A DNA stretch of 64,000 nucleotides. Source: Tomocerus qinae. Taxonomy: Eukaryota; Arthropoda; Collembola; Entomobryomorpha; Tomoceridae. Shown piece by piece: positions 38,901-52,700 of this stretch. Every line of letters starts with the position of its first letter. The first letter of the stretch is position 1. The position numbers and the translations under genes are program-made. The stretch is taken from assembly GCA_020055645.1 (NCBI GenBank), contig CM034548.1:5580001-5644000 (forward strand), in the 5' to 3' direction. Below the pieces are notes generated by a model. That model had not been told where the DNA came from and did no database searches. It worked only from the letters and a program-made list of their open reading frames with translations.

Positions 38901-39826
38901 TCTTCCGCTCTATATTTCTATCGCATATCAGAGCGATATGGTTTCCAAGCTCTGACGTCAGGATAGCAACAAATACTAGATTCGCTTTGCTCGTGAAATA
39001 GAAAAGCTTTAAACAGTGTCCACAGTGGAGAAGATTTGTACAGTGGCTGTCAGTCGGCATTCATTTCTCTATCAGATCCTTTTTCCATTAACCAAACAAT
39101 GGAAGCATTTGGAGGATGTCACTGAGTTCCAAAAATTGGAAATTTTCACTCGTCGTCGTTTTTGAACACGACGAGACTGCGTATTAAAATCTCACAACTA
39201 CTATTGCTTATCCTTCAATACAGATAGTAAATGTACCCACACAAAAATGCGCTGAACCGTTTTATCTGTACATGGATTTTCTACAGCAACCTCCACACTA
39301 AGTACCTACATTTAAACTTGCGTACAGAGCACAAAGCAAATTCATATTTCATAGAAATAGGGTGTCTAATCTACAGTTCTTGTTGCTTATGATAGCAGCT
39401 TATTTATCTTGTTTCGTTACACTTGGTTTAATGTATTATTTCATGAAATTAGTAAGCTATTACAAATTACGAACACTATTTTCATTTGAAAATAATAGGC
39501 TGTAGGCATTGGTAGTTAAACATTATTTGGTTTAGTCAGTTTAGTTGATGTCATTTTTATAAGAATACTTGATAGTACTAGATACTAAAACGCTAGTGTT
39601 TATATAAGAGCAGAATTCTCATTTTTGGAATAAAAGCTGTAAACAATTTTAAAGATAAAGAGTAAATTTAGGATGTATTCCATAAAAATTAGTTTTAAAT
39701 TTTAGTCAAAAAGTGATTGATATACAGTCACATGCAAGTACGTATTGAGGAAAAATCTAAGAAATGAGACATTTATTCTCAAAATAGCAAAACATTTCGT
39801 GCTCCTCGCGAGTTTGGCGATATTTA

Positions 39827-39860
39827 GGCCATTTTTGACTCATTTTCGTCAAAAAATGCC
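39827..39860. repeat. imperfect hairpin, 13-bp arms
   Basis: GGCCATTTTTGAC (39827-39839) pairs with GTCAAAAAATGCC (39848-39860) with one mismatch. Outside it, GTTTGGC (about 39812-39818) pairs with GCCAAAC, and CGCG motifs lie further out. The whole forms an interrupted fold-back of about 75 bases. Confidence 0.55.
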
Positions 39861-41036
39861 AAACATTACGCGCGAATATTACCATTACCTAGATAAAATA
39901 TCTATATGAAATTGTAGCCGCTAGAGTTGTTCTAAACGTGCAATAAGGATAACAATTAAGTAGATAAGTAGCACATGTACCTACGCAAACAAGAATATGG
40001 AATTCTTTTATTTTAATATAATATACTAAAATGAAGTCGTGCTGTGTAAATTCAAAGGGCTTTGTTAAATAGATGTTTCGTTGTTCATACATTGATTGGC
40101 TTCTTCTTTACATGCATTCCTATTATTATTACATGTTCGCATGGAAGAATTGCATATTTTCTACTCAGATATTGCTTTCCTCAAAAACGAGTAGGATGAA
40201 TATATTATTCTGATAAGCACTTCAAATATGATTGTATCACTCTTATTAATATTGCCGAAGTCACCTGGTGCTGCCAACTCTTTTGTGATTAATAAATATT
40301 AATTAAGTTAAGAATTTGTTATTAGAGCTTTAAAAAGAGCCCTTTTTATTATCAATTCAATTCTAGCAGCACGTACTTTTTATTAGAAAACTCAGTGTGT
40401 GGTATAGCAAGATTGGATTAACAGTTTGGAAGTATGAACACGAAAAAGATCAAAGAACTCGGACTAGGCATGCATGGTTCGCTTTCATTGTGGGCTAATC
40501 CTAATAATATATGTAAGCACTTTAGAAACAGAACGTTCCAAGTTATGAGCGGAGACGTGTACTTAACATTGACGCCCACGCCGATGTCCTGAAAATCTGC
40601 ATGTTCACTACAGAACCTTTATTATCAATACACAAGGTACTGATTTTACATCTCCGAGTAATTTTGATTGTCTTCTGAAAATGCAAAATGTATTATAATA
40701 GTTTCGATAAGAAGTGACTAAATAGGACAAAAGGTCCGCTGTCAAATTTAGTGATCAAAAGTTACTTTAACAGTTTGCAACCTCCTGGTAATATAATCGT
40801 CACGTACTTAACTGAAACAAACAGATACTGATAACAGCTATTTAGCTGTGTTTATCTAATTCCTTATTTAAAATTTTTTGCATCGCTTTTAAAATGGCTC
40901 CAAACCCAATGATTCATTTTCAGAAAATCCTATTTTGCCTGAATCTCCTGGTCAAGCCCTAGAAAAAGATGCTTGACCTTATCACCAGAAAGCTGTAAAT
41001 TGCTTTAATTTACGGTAGGTCTTGGTTGCTCTAGTG

Positions 41037-41059
41037 TACATTATAAATATTATAATGTA
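41037..41059. repeat. perfect AT-rich palindrome, 10-bp arms
   Basis: TACATTATAA and TTATAATGTA flank a 3-base centre. It is AT-only apart from the outer C/G pair, and could arise by chance in this composition. Confidence 0.6.
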
Positions 41060-43563
41060 GAGCCCTTACTGCAAAGATCTAATTTTCGTAGGTCAAGACA
41101 AAACTCAAGACTTTGTACTGCATCTGATTCATCCGCACAATAATTCTAAATGGAAATGGGTACATTGGGGTCCTCTCGCATAATGTTATGAACTTTTATT
41201 GAACACGTGAATGCTTTTGCTGTAGAGCCTTTGATAGAAAATGAAATATGTATTTGGTCAGACGGATCTGCTGATGCTCCTTGGGTTTTCTCTTTGTACC
41301 CTCCTACGAGGAATAATAAGAGATCTAAAACATCCTTATGATAATCATAATTAATGTTGGCTTCCTTGGTCGGGTAAATCTTATCTGATAGGGATATACA
41401 TAAAGATAACGCTGATTAATCATTCTTCGTCCATCATTGCAAATGGAAAAATGAGAACGTGTCAAGTATGTTAATATCATTTCTCCGTCGTTGCAATATA
41501 CTATCATGGTAATTAGCAATACGAAACTAATTATATTCATTGAAGGTTTTCTCTTTTCGGCCCATCTCAAAGTTTCATAACACTTGTAAATAAACATTAA
41601 TTTTCATTCATCTGCTATATCAATATCGTTAGCATGTCATAATATTCGACTTCCCATGAGCTCGTTTCTGTGTTCACGTCCAATAAAGTCCAAGTTATCT
41701 TATCAACTTAGTCATCACAAATTTATTTTTGTCTTTCTAGATCTTCCTTAAAAGTAAGTTAGTAAGTAAGTTGTAAACGGCTTTAGGCTTTCTTTGAACC
41801 AAAGTTTTGTATGCTACACATACGTAATTATTTATTAGTTAATTGCTATGCTAAATTTGTTGAATAAATTGGGAAGTTGATAAAAATTATCTTTCCTAAT
41901 GGCATAGACAGTTTGATGTTCAGGAGTCTCACAGTCTTACTTTTTCCTCTTAATGTTATGCACTAATCTACTTTATCTACTACACGCAACTATTCATTTT
42001 ACAGTAATCAGTTTTCAAAGTCATAGCTTTGTTTAACTTCACTTTGATTACTCACAAATGGAAAATAATTCCAGCATGCAGTGATGTCTTGTCGATGTCA
42101 TTTGTTTTAAATGCCGTAAGACCGTTTTACCTTTCTACAGTATACTAAATGACATAACCGCAATTGAAGCCGCCAATAAAATGAAATGAGACATTCACTC
42201 TGATTTACAACTTTACGGAATATTGTTTCCATAAACATTGTTGTTAGTATGAGCAAACCATTGCATAAAATGGTTGCACAAATGAAATACTTTAGTCTCA
42301 TTAATACAGCGCCCACTCACATTGAGGTATTTTTGTTCGGTTTGCTGGACAAATTAACATAAAACGTGATCTTAGTCTCAGATCTCAGATCAATTACTTT
42401 GTTCACGAATCTAATACTGATAAAATGGGCTATATACATTAAGAATAATTATGTCTACATTCTACATATATGATACTTGTTTACTTAGTGCAGATGTATC
42501 ATTTTGTATGCAATATAAGGAAGCATTGATAAATATTTATGATACCAGCAGTTTGATTGCATATTTCTAACATCAATGGAATTTTTCTGTGTGACAATAA
42601 TTACTTGAATAAGTAACATGCTGTATAAGAAGGATTACAAGATTTATTATTTTTCACATGGAGACCTTTCCCAAGCAAAATTATGAAAAGTCTAGTATAC
42701 ATTCTAAAGTGTATTTCCAATAATTGCAAATTTCTTTTAAACATAGTAACGGGTTAGTTGGAGATTGTGGGACTTCAATTTAGAATTCAGTTAATTATAT
42801 GGGATATAAATTCAATCAAATCAACACAATGCATACAGGACAACATATACCTGTACCTAATTATGCTATATTGTAAGTAAATAAAATGAAAAATACGTTA
42901 TACAGTAGTTCGCTTTATTTACTAATTTAAATGCCAATAATTGAAATCTATTTAAACTTAGTTTACACCTTTAGTAACCAAAGTTTATTAATGTATATAA
43001 ATTGTGACAAAAACTTATTGTTAATGTATTTTACGATGTAGAAGGCCACATGAAATTTGTAGGTATCTGCATTAACATGTCAGAAGTACAAGGTAACTTA
43101 AACAATACACTATTTGTATGGATGTATGCTTTTATATCGTACACGCAACGAACGAGTGTTCCTGAATGTACCGAAGTGAGACATAAGTTAGACTCAGAAC
43201 AATAAAATTAGCCCATAAAGAATATCGTAGTCATAGAATGGCAAAAATACAATTCATATCACTTGTGTGTTCCAAAATCAGAGTACTTCTATGTGCTATA
43301 TATATTGTAACTTACAATGCAGCCAAGCCGTAGAAAAGTTTTCCTGCTTGATATTTCTTTGAATTGGTTTACATTATGTTACGTTCATTGTCCGTATGCA
43401 TGCTTATTTATGTTAATATGTGTAGGATATACGCAAATTTCCAGCAAGAAGTGCCTAGCATTAGTGTATATTATTCAATGTATGGCAAGTATGCTTACTT
43501 CTGCGGAGGTACATGAATTCCCCATCTCCAGCCTTGATTAGCATTACATAACAAAGAAGAGAA

Positions 43564-43569
43564 TCAGTT
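43564..43569 (+). promoter_or_regulatory. ACSS3: possible initiator of ACSS3
   Basis: TCAGTT matches the arthropod initiator consensus TCAKTY and lies about 85 bases before the ACSS3 ATG. A second TCAGT occurs at 43579. No TATA box is evident. This is weak evidence, offered only as the best core-promoter candidate. Confidence 0.22.
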
Positions 43570-43610
43570 TCAGCCTGTCTCAGTAAGCTGCAAGTTGTCT
43601 TAGCGGCCAT

Positions 43611-43649
43611 ATGATAGTTAGCTGGGAATTTTCAAGTCCAGAGTGCTAA
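43611..43649 (+). CDS. upstream ORF in ACSS3 leader, 12 codons
   Basis: ATG at 43611 opens MIVSWEFSSPEC and stops with TAA at 43647-43649, leaving one base before the main ATG at 43651. If the transcript starts upstream, for example at the initiator candidate near 43566, this uORF would lie in the leader. It would favour termination-reinitiation or damp translation of the synthetase. Its presence in the mRNA is not shown. Confidence 0.35.
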   Translation: MIVSWEFSSPEC

Positions 43650-43650
43650 G

Positions 43651-43757
43651 ATGAGTTTACGTAAATTGTTCTCTTCTTTGCCATTCCTCCAAAGGACCAC
43701 AAATATTAGCCTTCCCTCCCGTCTCAACTTTGCCAATTTCTCCCGACTGAAATACAG
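43651..43757 (+). other. ACSS3: ACSS3 exon 1, mitochondrial presequence
   Basis: The exon carries 35 codons plus two bases. AG joins the C that opens exon 2 to make Ser36, so the phase fits. The stretch has Arg or Lys at positions 4, 5, 15, 24, 32 and 34 and no Asp or Glu. The start choice rests on this presequence and on the upstream stop of the short uORF. Confidence 0.85.
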
Positions 43758-46700
43758 GTACGAACTCTTTCTTTCTGTTCTTAGAGATGTAGTAGTAAAA
43801 CTATACAGCAATGCAGACACTACATTCTACTATTCATTACAGCTCCGAAATGCATATGCACATCTAAACTGTCTTTAACTATAATGTCATGAATACGTAA
43901 TATACAGGTAGAAGTAGAACTTGCATTTTTATTTACCCCTGGGATGATAAGATTTAATGCTGTAAGTAGAGCTTATCATTATCACGGCCGATAATTTCAT
44001 TTACTCCTCAATACTATATTACTAAAGACAAGATGTCAAGTTTTTAAATAAGAAACTCAGACATTCCCATGGAATATGGAATTCTATATATATTTCAGTA
44101 AAACTATCATGTAATTCACAAGATAGATATTCTTGCACTTTACGTGGCACTGCATATGGTACTCTTTGACTGTGTTCCTGTAGGAAATAGAACTAATTCT
44201 CAGAATACACAAACGACAACCGCACCGTCCGTACACATGGCTCTGGCTGTGATACATAAAATGCGTACATACTTTTAAGCTATACAGTACATAGTCTCTG
44301 TTCTGTCCACCGTCCTGATTCATGGCCTTCCAAAATGTTATAATATTTATCTATATAGGTGTAACACCAAACCAATGAAACTTATAAATTGACAATTCAA
44401 ACGAGATATTATTACGTGTGCAAATAGTTTTACCCCAAAACAAACCAAATATCGATAAATCCTGGCTCAGGAGCCCTGAGTAAAATATCCATGGAATCAA
44501 TACTCTTTCTTCGAGAAAGGAGCTGCACTAAGAAGTGATTGTCTAATACTCGCTTCTGCATTTATGATAAATAGTTACTGATCCTATTATTATACATTCC
44601 TCTCCACTGCGCATCAGAAATTATGATCATCATAGTAAAGGAATAGTCTGATAGGTACGAATATAATGAATGTAAGTGTAATAAGAAGACAATTTATGTA
44701 CCCGTTTTAGCAATGCCTCGAACGAAATGTACCGAGAAGCTCACCGACGCTCAGTTGAAAGTCCAGCCGACTTTTGGGCAGAAGCAGCAGCTGAAACCAC
44801 TTGGTTTAAACCCTATAACAGGGTGATGGATACTGCTATGTACCCGTACACAAAATGGTATTATGATATTACTACTATTAGCATAACTAACCGCACATTT
44901 TAATCAGTCGATAAGTAAGAGTGGCAATCTTTTAAACGTATCTATTCTTATCGCTTAAAGAGAAAGTGAAGAAAGATTATCTCGTTTTAGTTAATGATTG
45001 ACAATTTCTTCCCAAGGTTTCCTGGAGGTGAACTAAACACCTGCTACAACGCCTTAGATCGACATGTGGATCATGGACGTGGTGATCAAACTGCCCTGAT
45101 TTACGATAGTCCCGTCACGAAAACCGTCAAGAAGTTTTCTTATAAGGACCTATTGCAACAGGTTTGATTATAGATCCTTTACTCTTTTTTGATTTTGACA
45201 GATTGCAGTGGTTCGGAAGTGGGAAGCAGTAGGAACATTATAGGAGGTACCTTTTCATGATTTCATCCATTTTTATTCCACAATATATGCTCGAACATAC
45301 AGTTTAAAAATCACTTTCTGCATCATCGGTATGATAAATTGGTTCTTATTTTCACGCAATATCAGTACAATAATTTCGCCTTTGATATGCAAATGATAAA
45401 AAAAATCTACATGCATTGTACATCTATGCATAATGCTTTTCTCTGCAATATGTCTATTATGAGAGTTGATTAGCTCTGAATATTATATTAATGATCATTT
45501 CTTCTCCTGTTACTTAAAGTTGTAAGGCTAGACAAATACATCACTCATCAATTACATTAAGCACTGGAACTAACTGCCACTCTAATTAGTCATGGCATGT
45601 TAGATATCAGGCGTCGAAGATTTTATATGTGCGATCATCTATTCAGCTGACTCAACCTCATGACAGTAGCAAAGTCAAAGACATATAAATTAATAGGATC
45701 ATAAAATCAGCAATAAAATTGACACCAACAAACATGCTGACGTGACTTGGAACACACTTCGTTGGCTACACATTGCAACACTCTTAATTAGCAGCTGTTT
45801 CCTGTGGCTTTACATGCTCCAGTCAGTACATAGAATAATTATTTTTGTACTTCCAAGTCAAAAGAACATTGATTACTCATTATATCAATATTACAATTAT
45901 TGCGTAGATCATATTTCATACTCATGCGTTGCAAATTCAAAGATCACGCTGCCTACACATGCATTCGCTATCAAATATCTTTTGTTCCTGATTATCGTTG
46001 CGTCATATTTTATGTACTTACGATTTGAATTTATACGTTACATAATACGACAGTCGTCTTAAGCTTTATATAACAAAATGAGAGCAGTCATGGCTAAGAC
46101 TGACGCCAAAAAATATTTATCTAGACAATTTCTACTGACTGGATAATTTCTAGCTTTCTATAGATTAAGCAATCTGAATGATCGTGATATTTGACGCCAA
46201 ACGTTTCCTGTATGTATGTGTGGGTTTGGACATGACTTAAAATAACAATGATAGTTTCCAAAGTCCGTTTTCTCGTAGGGCAAAAGAAGGTTATAGACAT
46301 GAAGCTTTTGCACAAAGGTATAGGAGTAAATACTCGTGTACATGAAAGGAAGGTGAACGTTCGAGGAGGTAGTGCTGGAGTTTGAAAGGTGACGTGGTCT
46401 CCAGAGGTTCTGCAATATGCTATTTAGAAGAGATATGAAATAGTGGTGGTACCAATAAAATGTAACAGATAGGAGGCATCATCATCAAATTCCAAGATCC
46501 TTAGGTAGTTACAGTAATCATGAAATTTCAGAACCTTGAATAACCCCAGTTCCAGTTCGGAATCCTGACTCATCTGACTCCTCCATTTTTGCTTTTCTTG
46601 AAAAGTCCATAAGACTTGCTAGTTAACTGGAGTCTTTTATAACTGTCAGAGAGTTGAGTAAGTTGAGTTTGTTCACTGCATGACTGTTTGCTTGCTTATT

Positions 46701-49700
46701 TAATCTGGGCAACCTCTAATGGTTGTTTTCATTTAGAACGGGAGGCTACCTTCCTATTAGTGTCAAATTATTCCTTCGCAGCTCGTTTTACTGTTGGATG
46801 TGGCTACGAAGAAGAACCTGGAGAATAGGATAATAATCCATAAAATTAAGTTGACTATTACCCATGTGCCATGATGTGCCCACATCTTTACGCTATCATA
46901 TTCTCTCCTACAGCATGTGTACTATACATTGTATAGTAGTAGGCATACTCTATGCATTGCACAATTGTACTCTCTGCACCCTGCACCGTTCACTATACAC
47001 AGTCAATCTTAGTTAGGTACCTATAGCTCGCTTGTAGAAATATCCTTCTTATACTTAGAACAGTTTCATTCTGCACTGGGTAAAGAATGTCTTTCTATAG
47101 CTAAAGATTGCTTTACTAAATGCAAGGATGTTGGACGTCCAACTGAAAGGATGGAGAGCAATAGGAAAGCAATGAAATGAAAAGTGAATTCCCGACACGT
47201 TTATTATATTGGTGTTGGGGAAAGGAAACGGTAACGATAATGATTATGGCTACTTGGCAAATAATCATTGTCATTTCATTGCAAGATAGAATACACATTG
47301 ACACTTCGTAGGGCCGAGCACAATGCAGCTCATCCTCCTTCAGAGTCAATAACGTGGCTGAGACAAGGAATTTGTCTGACTCTGATGATGAGCCGAGGAA
47401 GAAGATACGCCAAAACACACTCGCTCTGTTGTTGTCGTTACTGACTTCACTCCATGCATCCCCGAGGCATCCCTCGCATCTCTTCCTACCCACTAAACTA
47501 ACCTAAACCAAGAAAATCCCACCATCAACACAACGCTGCTCATTGTTTTCTTTGCCCCTGTTTCCTGTGTCCACAAATAATATCTTGCTTCTAGGAAACG
47601 TATTCCTGCTAGCCTGTCAGGAAAATTGACAATAGGTCAAGAGTCATTTCACATTCTCAATGTTCTCCTCCGAGCTAGAAACTCCATAGAACACACTTCT
47701 TATTATTAATTTTTGCAGCAGTTTAAAACTGATTACGCAGTCAGTGCAGTACTACTTTCTCCAACTTTCTTTCCAAATCAAAAAAACAATTAGTTACCAT
47801 ACTCTCAGGAAAAGTAGTGGAGAAAAGACATGTATGACTAAAATGTGGAAAAGATGCACCATAATGACAAAAGCTATTAAAGCACTCTAAATAAATTGTT
47901 ATAATTTGTGATGACCAGGTATCCACGTTGGCAGCCAAGATGGTTGGACTGGGAGTCAAAAAGGGGGACCGTGTGTTAATCTACATGCCGATGATTCCTG
48001 AAGCAATTGTGTCGATGTTGGCTGCTGCACGTCTGGGTGCTCCCCATTCTGTTGTTTTTGGGGGATTTGCTGCTAGGGAGTTAGCCACTAGGATCGAACA
48101 CACTAAACCTAGAGTTATCATCTCTGCTAATTGCGGTATCGAGCCGGACCGAATTGTTTGGTAACCACTTTTTAATTTTTGCACAATATCTATAAGTATA
48201 AAGCAAGCATAAGGAAAGCTTTCGGTAGACTCAGCAGCAAACATCTACTCTTATAAAATTATATGCAATGAGCGCATGTAGTAGGTATTTCATTTAAGAT
48301 TCGCGTTCATGGGAAATTATACATTTCATGACGTTGATTCATCATGACTTGAGATTTCCAAGATTATTGCCGCAATAGGTGGGATTATTGAACTTTCTCC
48401 GTAGTACTTTGCTTGAAGACTCATCCTATCTTTAGGTTAACAAATCCCTTATCGAAACAGATTAGACGCTAAATATATACATTTATAAATAAAAGAGCTC
48501 CTTCAGCTGAGGTTTGTCTGAGTCAGACGAGTAAGTTAACTCCGCTCCACAAGTAGCTTACTATTTACTTAAGTATCTAAAACGAAGTGGATAGCAGTAG
48601 GTGTAGATAAATATAAATATTAATGACGTTTCTCCTGGAACTGCTTTCTCAATTAGGTACAAACCAATCCTGGATGAGGCAATTGACCTGTGCAGCCTCC
48701 CGGATAAAGTAACGTGCCTCATTTACAACCGAGACAATTTTCAGCCAGCTTATTTGAAGCCGAATCGGGATTTGGACTGGACTGATGCACTAAGTGAACC
48801 CGCTTCTGTCCGTGGTCACGATTGCGTCCCCGTTCAATCCGACCACCCACTCTACATTCTCTACACTTCGGGAACTACAGGTGTGTCAAACAACTTCTCG
48901 TATCATGAATGTCCCTCTCATTCATTTCATTATTAGCAATGCACAACGAAAGAATTTTCTATCTAGAATACTTGCATAAACCTATGAAATAGCAATCGTG
49001 TGTTCAATGCAGTGCAGATGATTCCCACAGAGCTACAAACATGACAGACGGCAAAATAAGTTGTACCATTGCATGTCCCTACTGTGTCTTCTTTAGTACT
49101 AGTCATAAAATATATTTCGAACAGTTCACTCGCATTCCTTGCATACCATTTACCAAACATAAGTAAGTATGCAATATTAACATTTAGTAGATTCATTAAG
49201 TAGGTGTCGAGCAAGTGGGAGGTTCTGCTGTTTCATAATATTCAAAACCAGTTGTCATATTTCTAAATGACGGCCTGATAGTAAGAATAGAAGGGCATTG
49301 TTTTATACGATTTCTTCAAGGGCTATCAAAGTCACAGTAACCGTAAAACGTTTCATGATGCTTTAGTTTTATTCTGGCAATCGGAAATACCTTTCTGTAA
49401 TTCATTATCTTTGTATACATTAGTAACTTATTTTAGCCTTTCCTCCTGTACATGCAATTCTGTTATGCCTGGAGTTCAGCTGTAATTGCCCTAATTTATT
49501 AAAATGTTATTATTGTTCTTTCAGGTAAAAGTGATAAATTTAGCTACCTACATAGAGAATTGAATGCAATGTGATACGTGCTTAAATTAGGGTACTACAA
49601 CAGTAATATTTTGTTGTATGCAGGAACACCGAAGGGTATTGTGAGGTCTACTGGCGGCCACACTGTTGTTCTTCCGTGGACTCTAAAATGGATTTTTGGC

Positions 49701-52700
49701 CTTAGAAATCCAGGGGAATGTTGGTGGGCGGCCTCGGATCTTGGCTGGGTAGTTGGGCATTCCTACATTTGCTATGGACCTTTATTGTCAGCTTTAACCA
49801 CAGTTCTTTACGAAGGCAAACCCGTTGGCACTCCCGATGCGGCTCAGTTCCATAGGTAAGCAGAACTACTGAAACCTCCTCTTAAGCGTCTAACAGGTTA
49901 GTGCTAAAGTCTTCAAAATTCATCATAGACGTCTGCAATGCTATGCATCAACAATAAACACATATGTAGTTTGAAAATACACATGGATGGGTACATAATT
50001 AGAGTGCTAATTCTTAATTAGTTTGGTACTATTTCGATATTATATTTAATGATATTGTTGGGCTTCCATCTACAATGTTGGTCTGTTTCATTTAAGAGAG
50101 AATACTTATCTACCTTTGGTTTCATTTCAATATACTCTTTCTCTGTGTACTAGAGCAGACTATGGATGGACCATTGTGTTCTGTTTTGTAGATAGCATTA
50201 TGTAAAGTTGCTATTTGGCTATCCGTATCCGTAATGTATTTAAATTGAATGCACCTTGGAGAGCGTTTTGTGTTAGGCCAAGATTATCACACTAGTAAAC
50301 ACATTGCTGACTAATTCCGGCTGACGTACTCGTAATACAATATCATTTCTTGTAATACCATTGTAAGTAATTTAACTACATCGGCAGGCATCTCTACAGT
50401 CCTTAATTACTATTTACCACGGATATCACTAAACGCTCACAATGGAGTGGGTGTAATAAAATATTTCTACGTGCGTAGTTCTCTCATGGTATCATTATTA
50501 TGTCATTTTACAATTATACTGTTATACATGAAAATGGAAATATGGAGTAGCAAAATACAATATTAACAGAATATTACTAGGAATTACTACGAACCAATGC
50601 TATTATCCTGTTTTATTGTGGCTTGGTATTTGAGTAGTATTACTTTATTAATTATTATTATCCTCAGTTGCGACTGAAATCAGCAAGATGCCTGCAAGGT
50701 AGTAATTAATTGTACTTAATATCGACCTGTTTAACTATAAAGCAGATAGGCTACTGGGTTACTAGTGTGACTTTGACAAATATATCAAAATCTACAACTG
50801 TAGGTTGTGAAGCCCATCTTCTTAAGTTGCACAAAGCCTATTTTCCTAATCGAAATTACTATTTCTGAATTATTTCATTTCCCTATGTTATATAACCTCT
50901 TCTAGGTACTAAGAATAGTATTTGTTACCATTTAAGAGTCAAAGTCAAGCTAAACTTTCGAAAGAGAGAAGCCACAGAAAAGGTTTGCTTGAATATTTGT
51001 TAATCATTCCATTATAATTTAGCTACCTTACATTTTCATTAAGTGTAACATGCTACCATAATTAACCTTAAACTGCTAATTACTCCTAAGTTGAGGGAAT
51101 TAATATTAAATTCAATGGAACTAGAACTTTTCGAAACAATATAAATAACATTTTAGATGCATTTGCTATTGGGACGTTTTGTAAAGTGTTAAGTATTAAG
51201 TAACTATCAACATGTTTAGGCTTATTGGATTTTCCATCCCATTACATTCATCTACTGCATATTGCGTGTCTCTTGAGGTAAAATTGGCCATTAGCAGCTT
51301 TTGGGCAACAGTTAAAAGTTATTGCAGAATACTCTTATAGTTTTATTTCAACATGACAATGATAGATCTTCTTTGCACCTCAAACAAGTTATAGATGTGC
51401 TAATGAAGAAGTTTTTGAACACTATAGGTACTATTTTTGGTTTTTGATCTCATTTGGCAATCCACACATAGAATTTAGAATTTGTGTGGTTGTTCAGTTT
51501 TTGTAAAGATTAAAACTGATTTTGGCAAATGGACTTAATATACATTCAACTACGCTTTTAACGAAAACAATATTGGTCATAGTCATAAGTCCTAAAACCA
51601 GTCTTAATAAGTTATGACTCCTTTTACTTGTGCTTCTTTCTATACTTATGGCATCACTTTTTGTAACGATGAAATATTTGCTACGAAATGAGATGAGAAA
51701 GCAATTTTTGCGAAATTTAATTTTCTGGACGCCCAAGAGGTAACTTACTTATGACTTCATGATTCCACTTTAGATGCCAAACATGCTTCCTAATAGATAC
51801 AAACAGTTGTAGCTTCTTTGCTGCATGTCTAGAGAAGATTGAAACGCAAATATTTAATTCGTATAAACTGGAGGTAAAGAGAATTTGTAGAAAATTGCTT
51901 GATAATGCAATTTTGTATGATAAATTCTTATACTAAATTTTCAATTTACCAAACTACACAAACTCCGACTACCTTCGGCTAAGGATTTGATTTGGTAGGA
52001 CATAAACTTGCAAGGATGTAATGTATAAGATCTATAATGTACTCAACAAGAAAACTCTTTTATTAAATTTTTCAGAGTAATAAATGATCACAAGGTAAAA
52101 GACCTGTTTTGCGCTCCCACTGCCCTCAGAGCAATTCGCAAGGAAGACCCCGAACGGTTGCAGTCAGGCCAATACTCTCTCGAATCGTTAAGTGAAATTA
52201 TTCTTCATTTTACAATTTAATCGCCGTATTTAAGCTTGCTCTTTCAAATTTATCATTTATATACCATGAAGAGTTATAGTTATGGGTTCTACTATATACT
52301 ACCTGGAATCATTTTAGAACCACTTAGAATTGGGAAATACAAGTAAGTTTTATCTGGTCCACATAAAATTAAAAAGTTAATTATTATTATTGACGGTGTT
52401 GAGTTAGTATGCTACTATTAGTATTTTAATATACCTTCAAACTTCAAAGCATAGTTGATGCTACAATAAAAACGTACAAGGAATAGCGAAGCGATATTCA
52501 ATGATGGTATTGACATCATGCAATTGACAGTTTAGTACCTATCAAAAGAAAAATTAATTTTCAAGTTGCACTTGCTGAGTTTGCACCTTTCATCTTTATG
52601 GCAGGTTGGAACTTTGGTAGGTACACTATACAGTCAATTCACGATAAAAATAACACAGCATCTATCCTTTCCCATTTTACAAAATAGGTCATTCTTTTGT

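Larger units (their letters stand above)
30010..43560. other. intergenic stretch, no gene seen
   Basis: Nothing recognisable as coding was found between the Ms promoter region and the ACSS3 gene. Frames of 60-90 codons occur but lack splice signals, family resemblance or coding-like composition. Notable small items are a CRE octamer at 38953-38960 and palindromes at 39827-39860 and 41037-41059. The first few hundred bases (30010-30280), GC-richer than the rest, are the likely upstream promoter of Ms. Confidence 0.5.

Noticed and set aside
45742..46062. 106-codon frame with apparent membrane segments
   Set aside because: Lies within ACSS3 intron 3. The hydrophobicity follows from T-rich codons and no family is recognised.
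47116..47493. 125-codon minus-strand frame inside ACSS3 intron 3
   Set aside because: No recognisable domain, mixed composition with a hydrophobic run from AT-rich codons, and antisense to an intron. Treated as chance.
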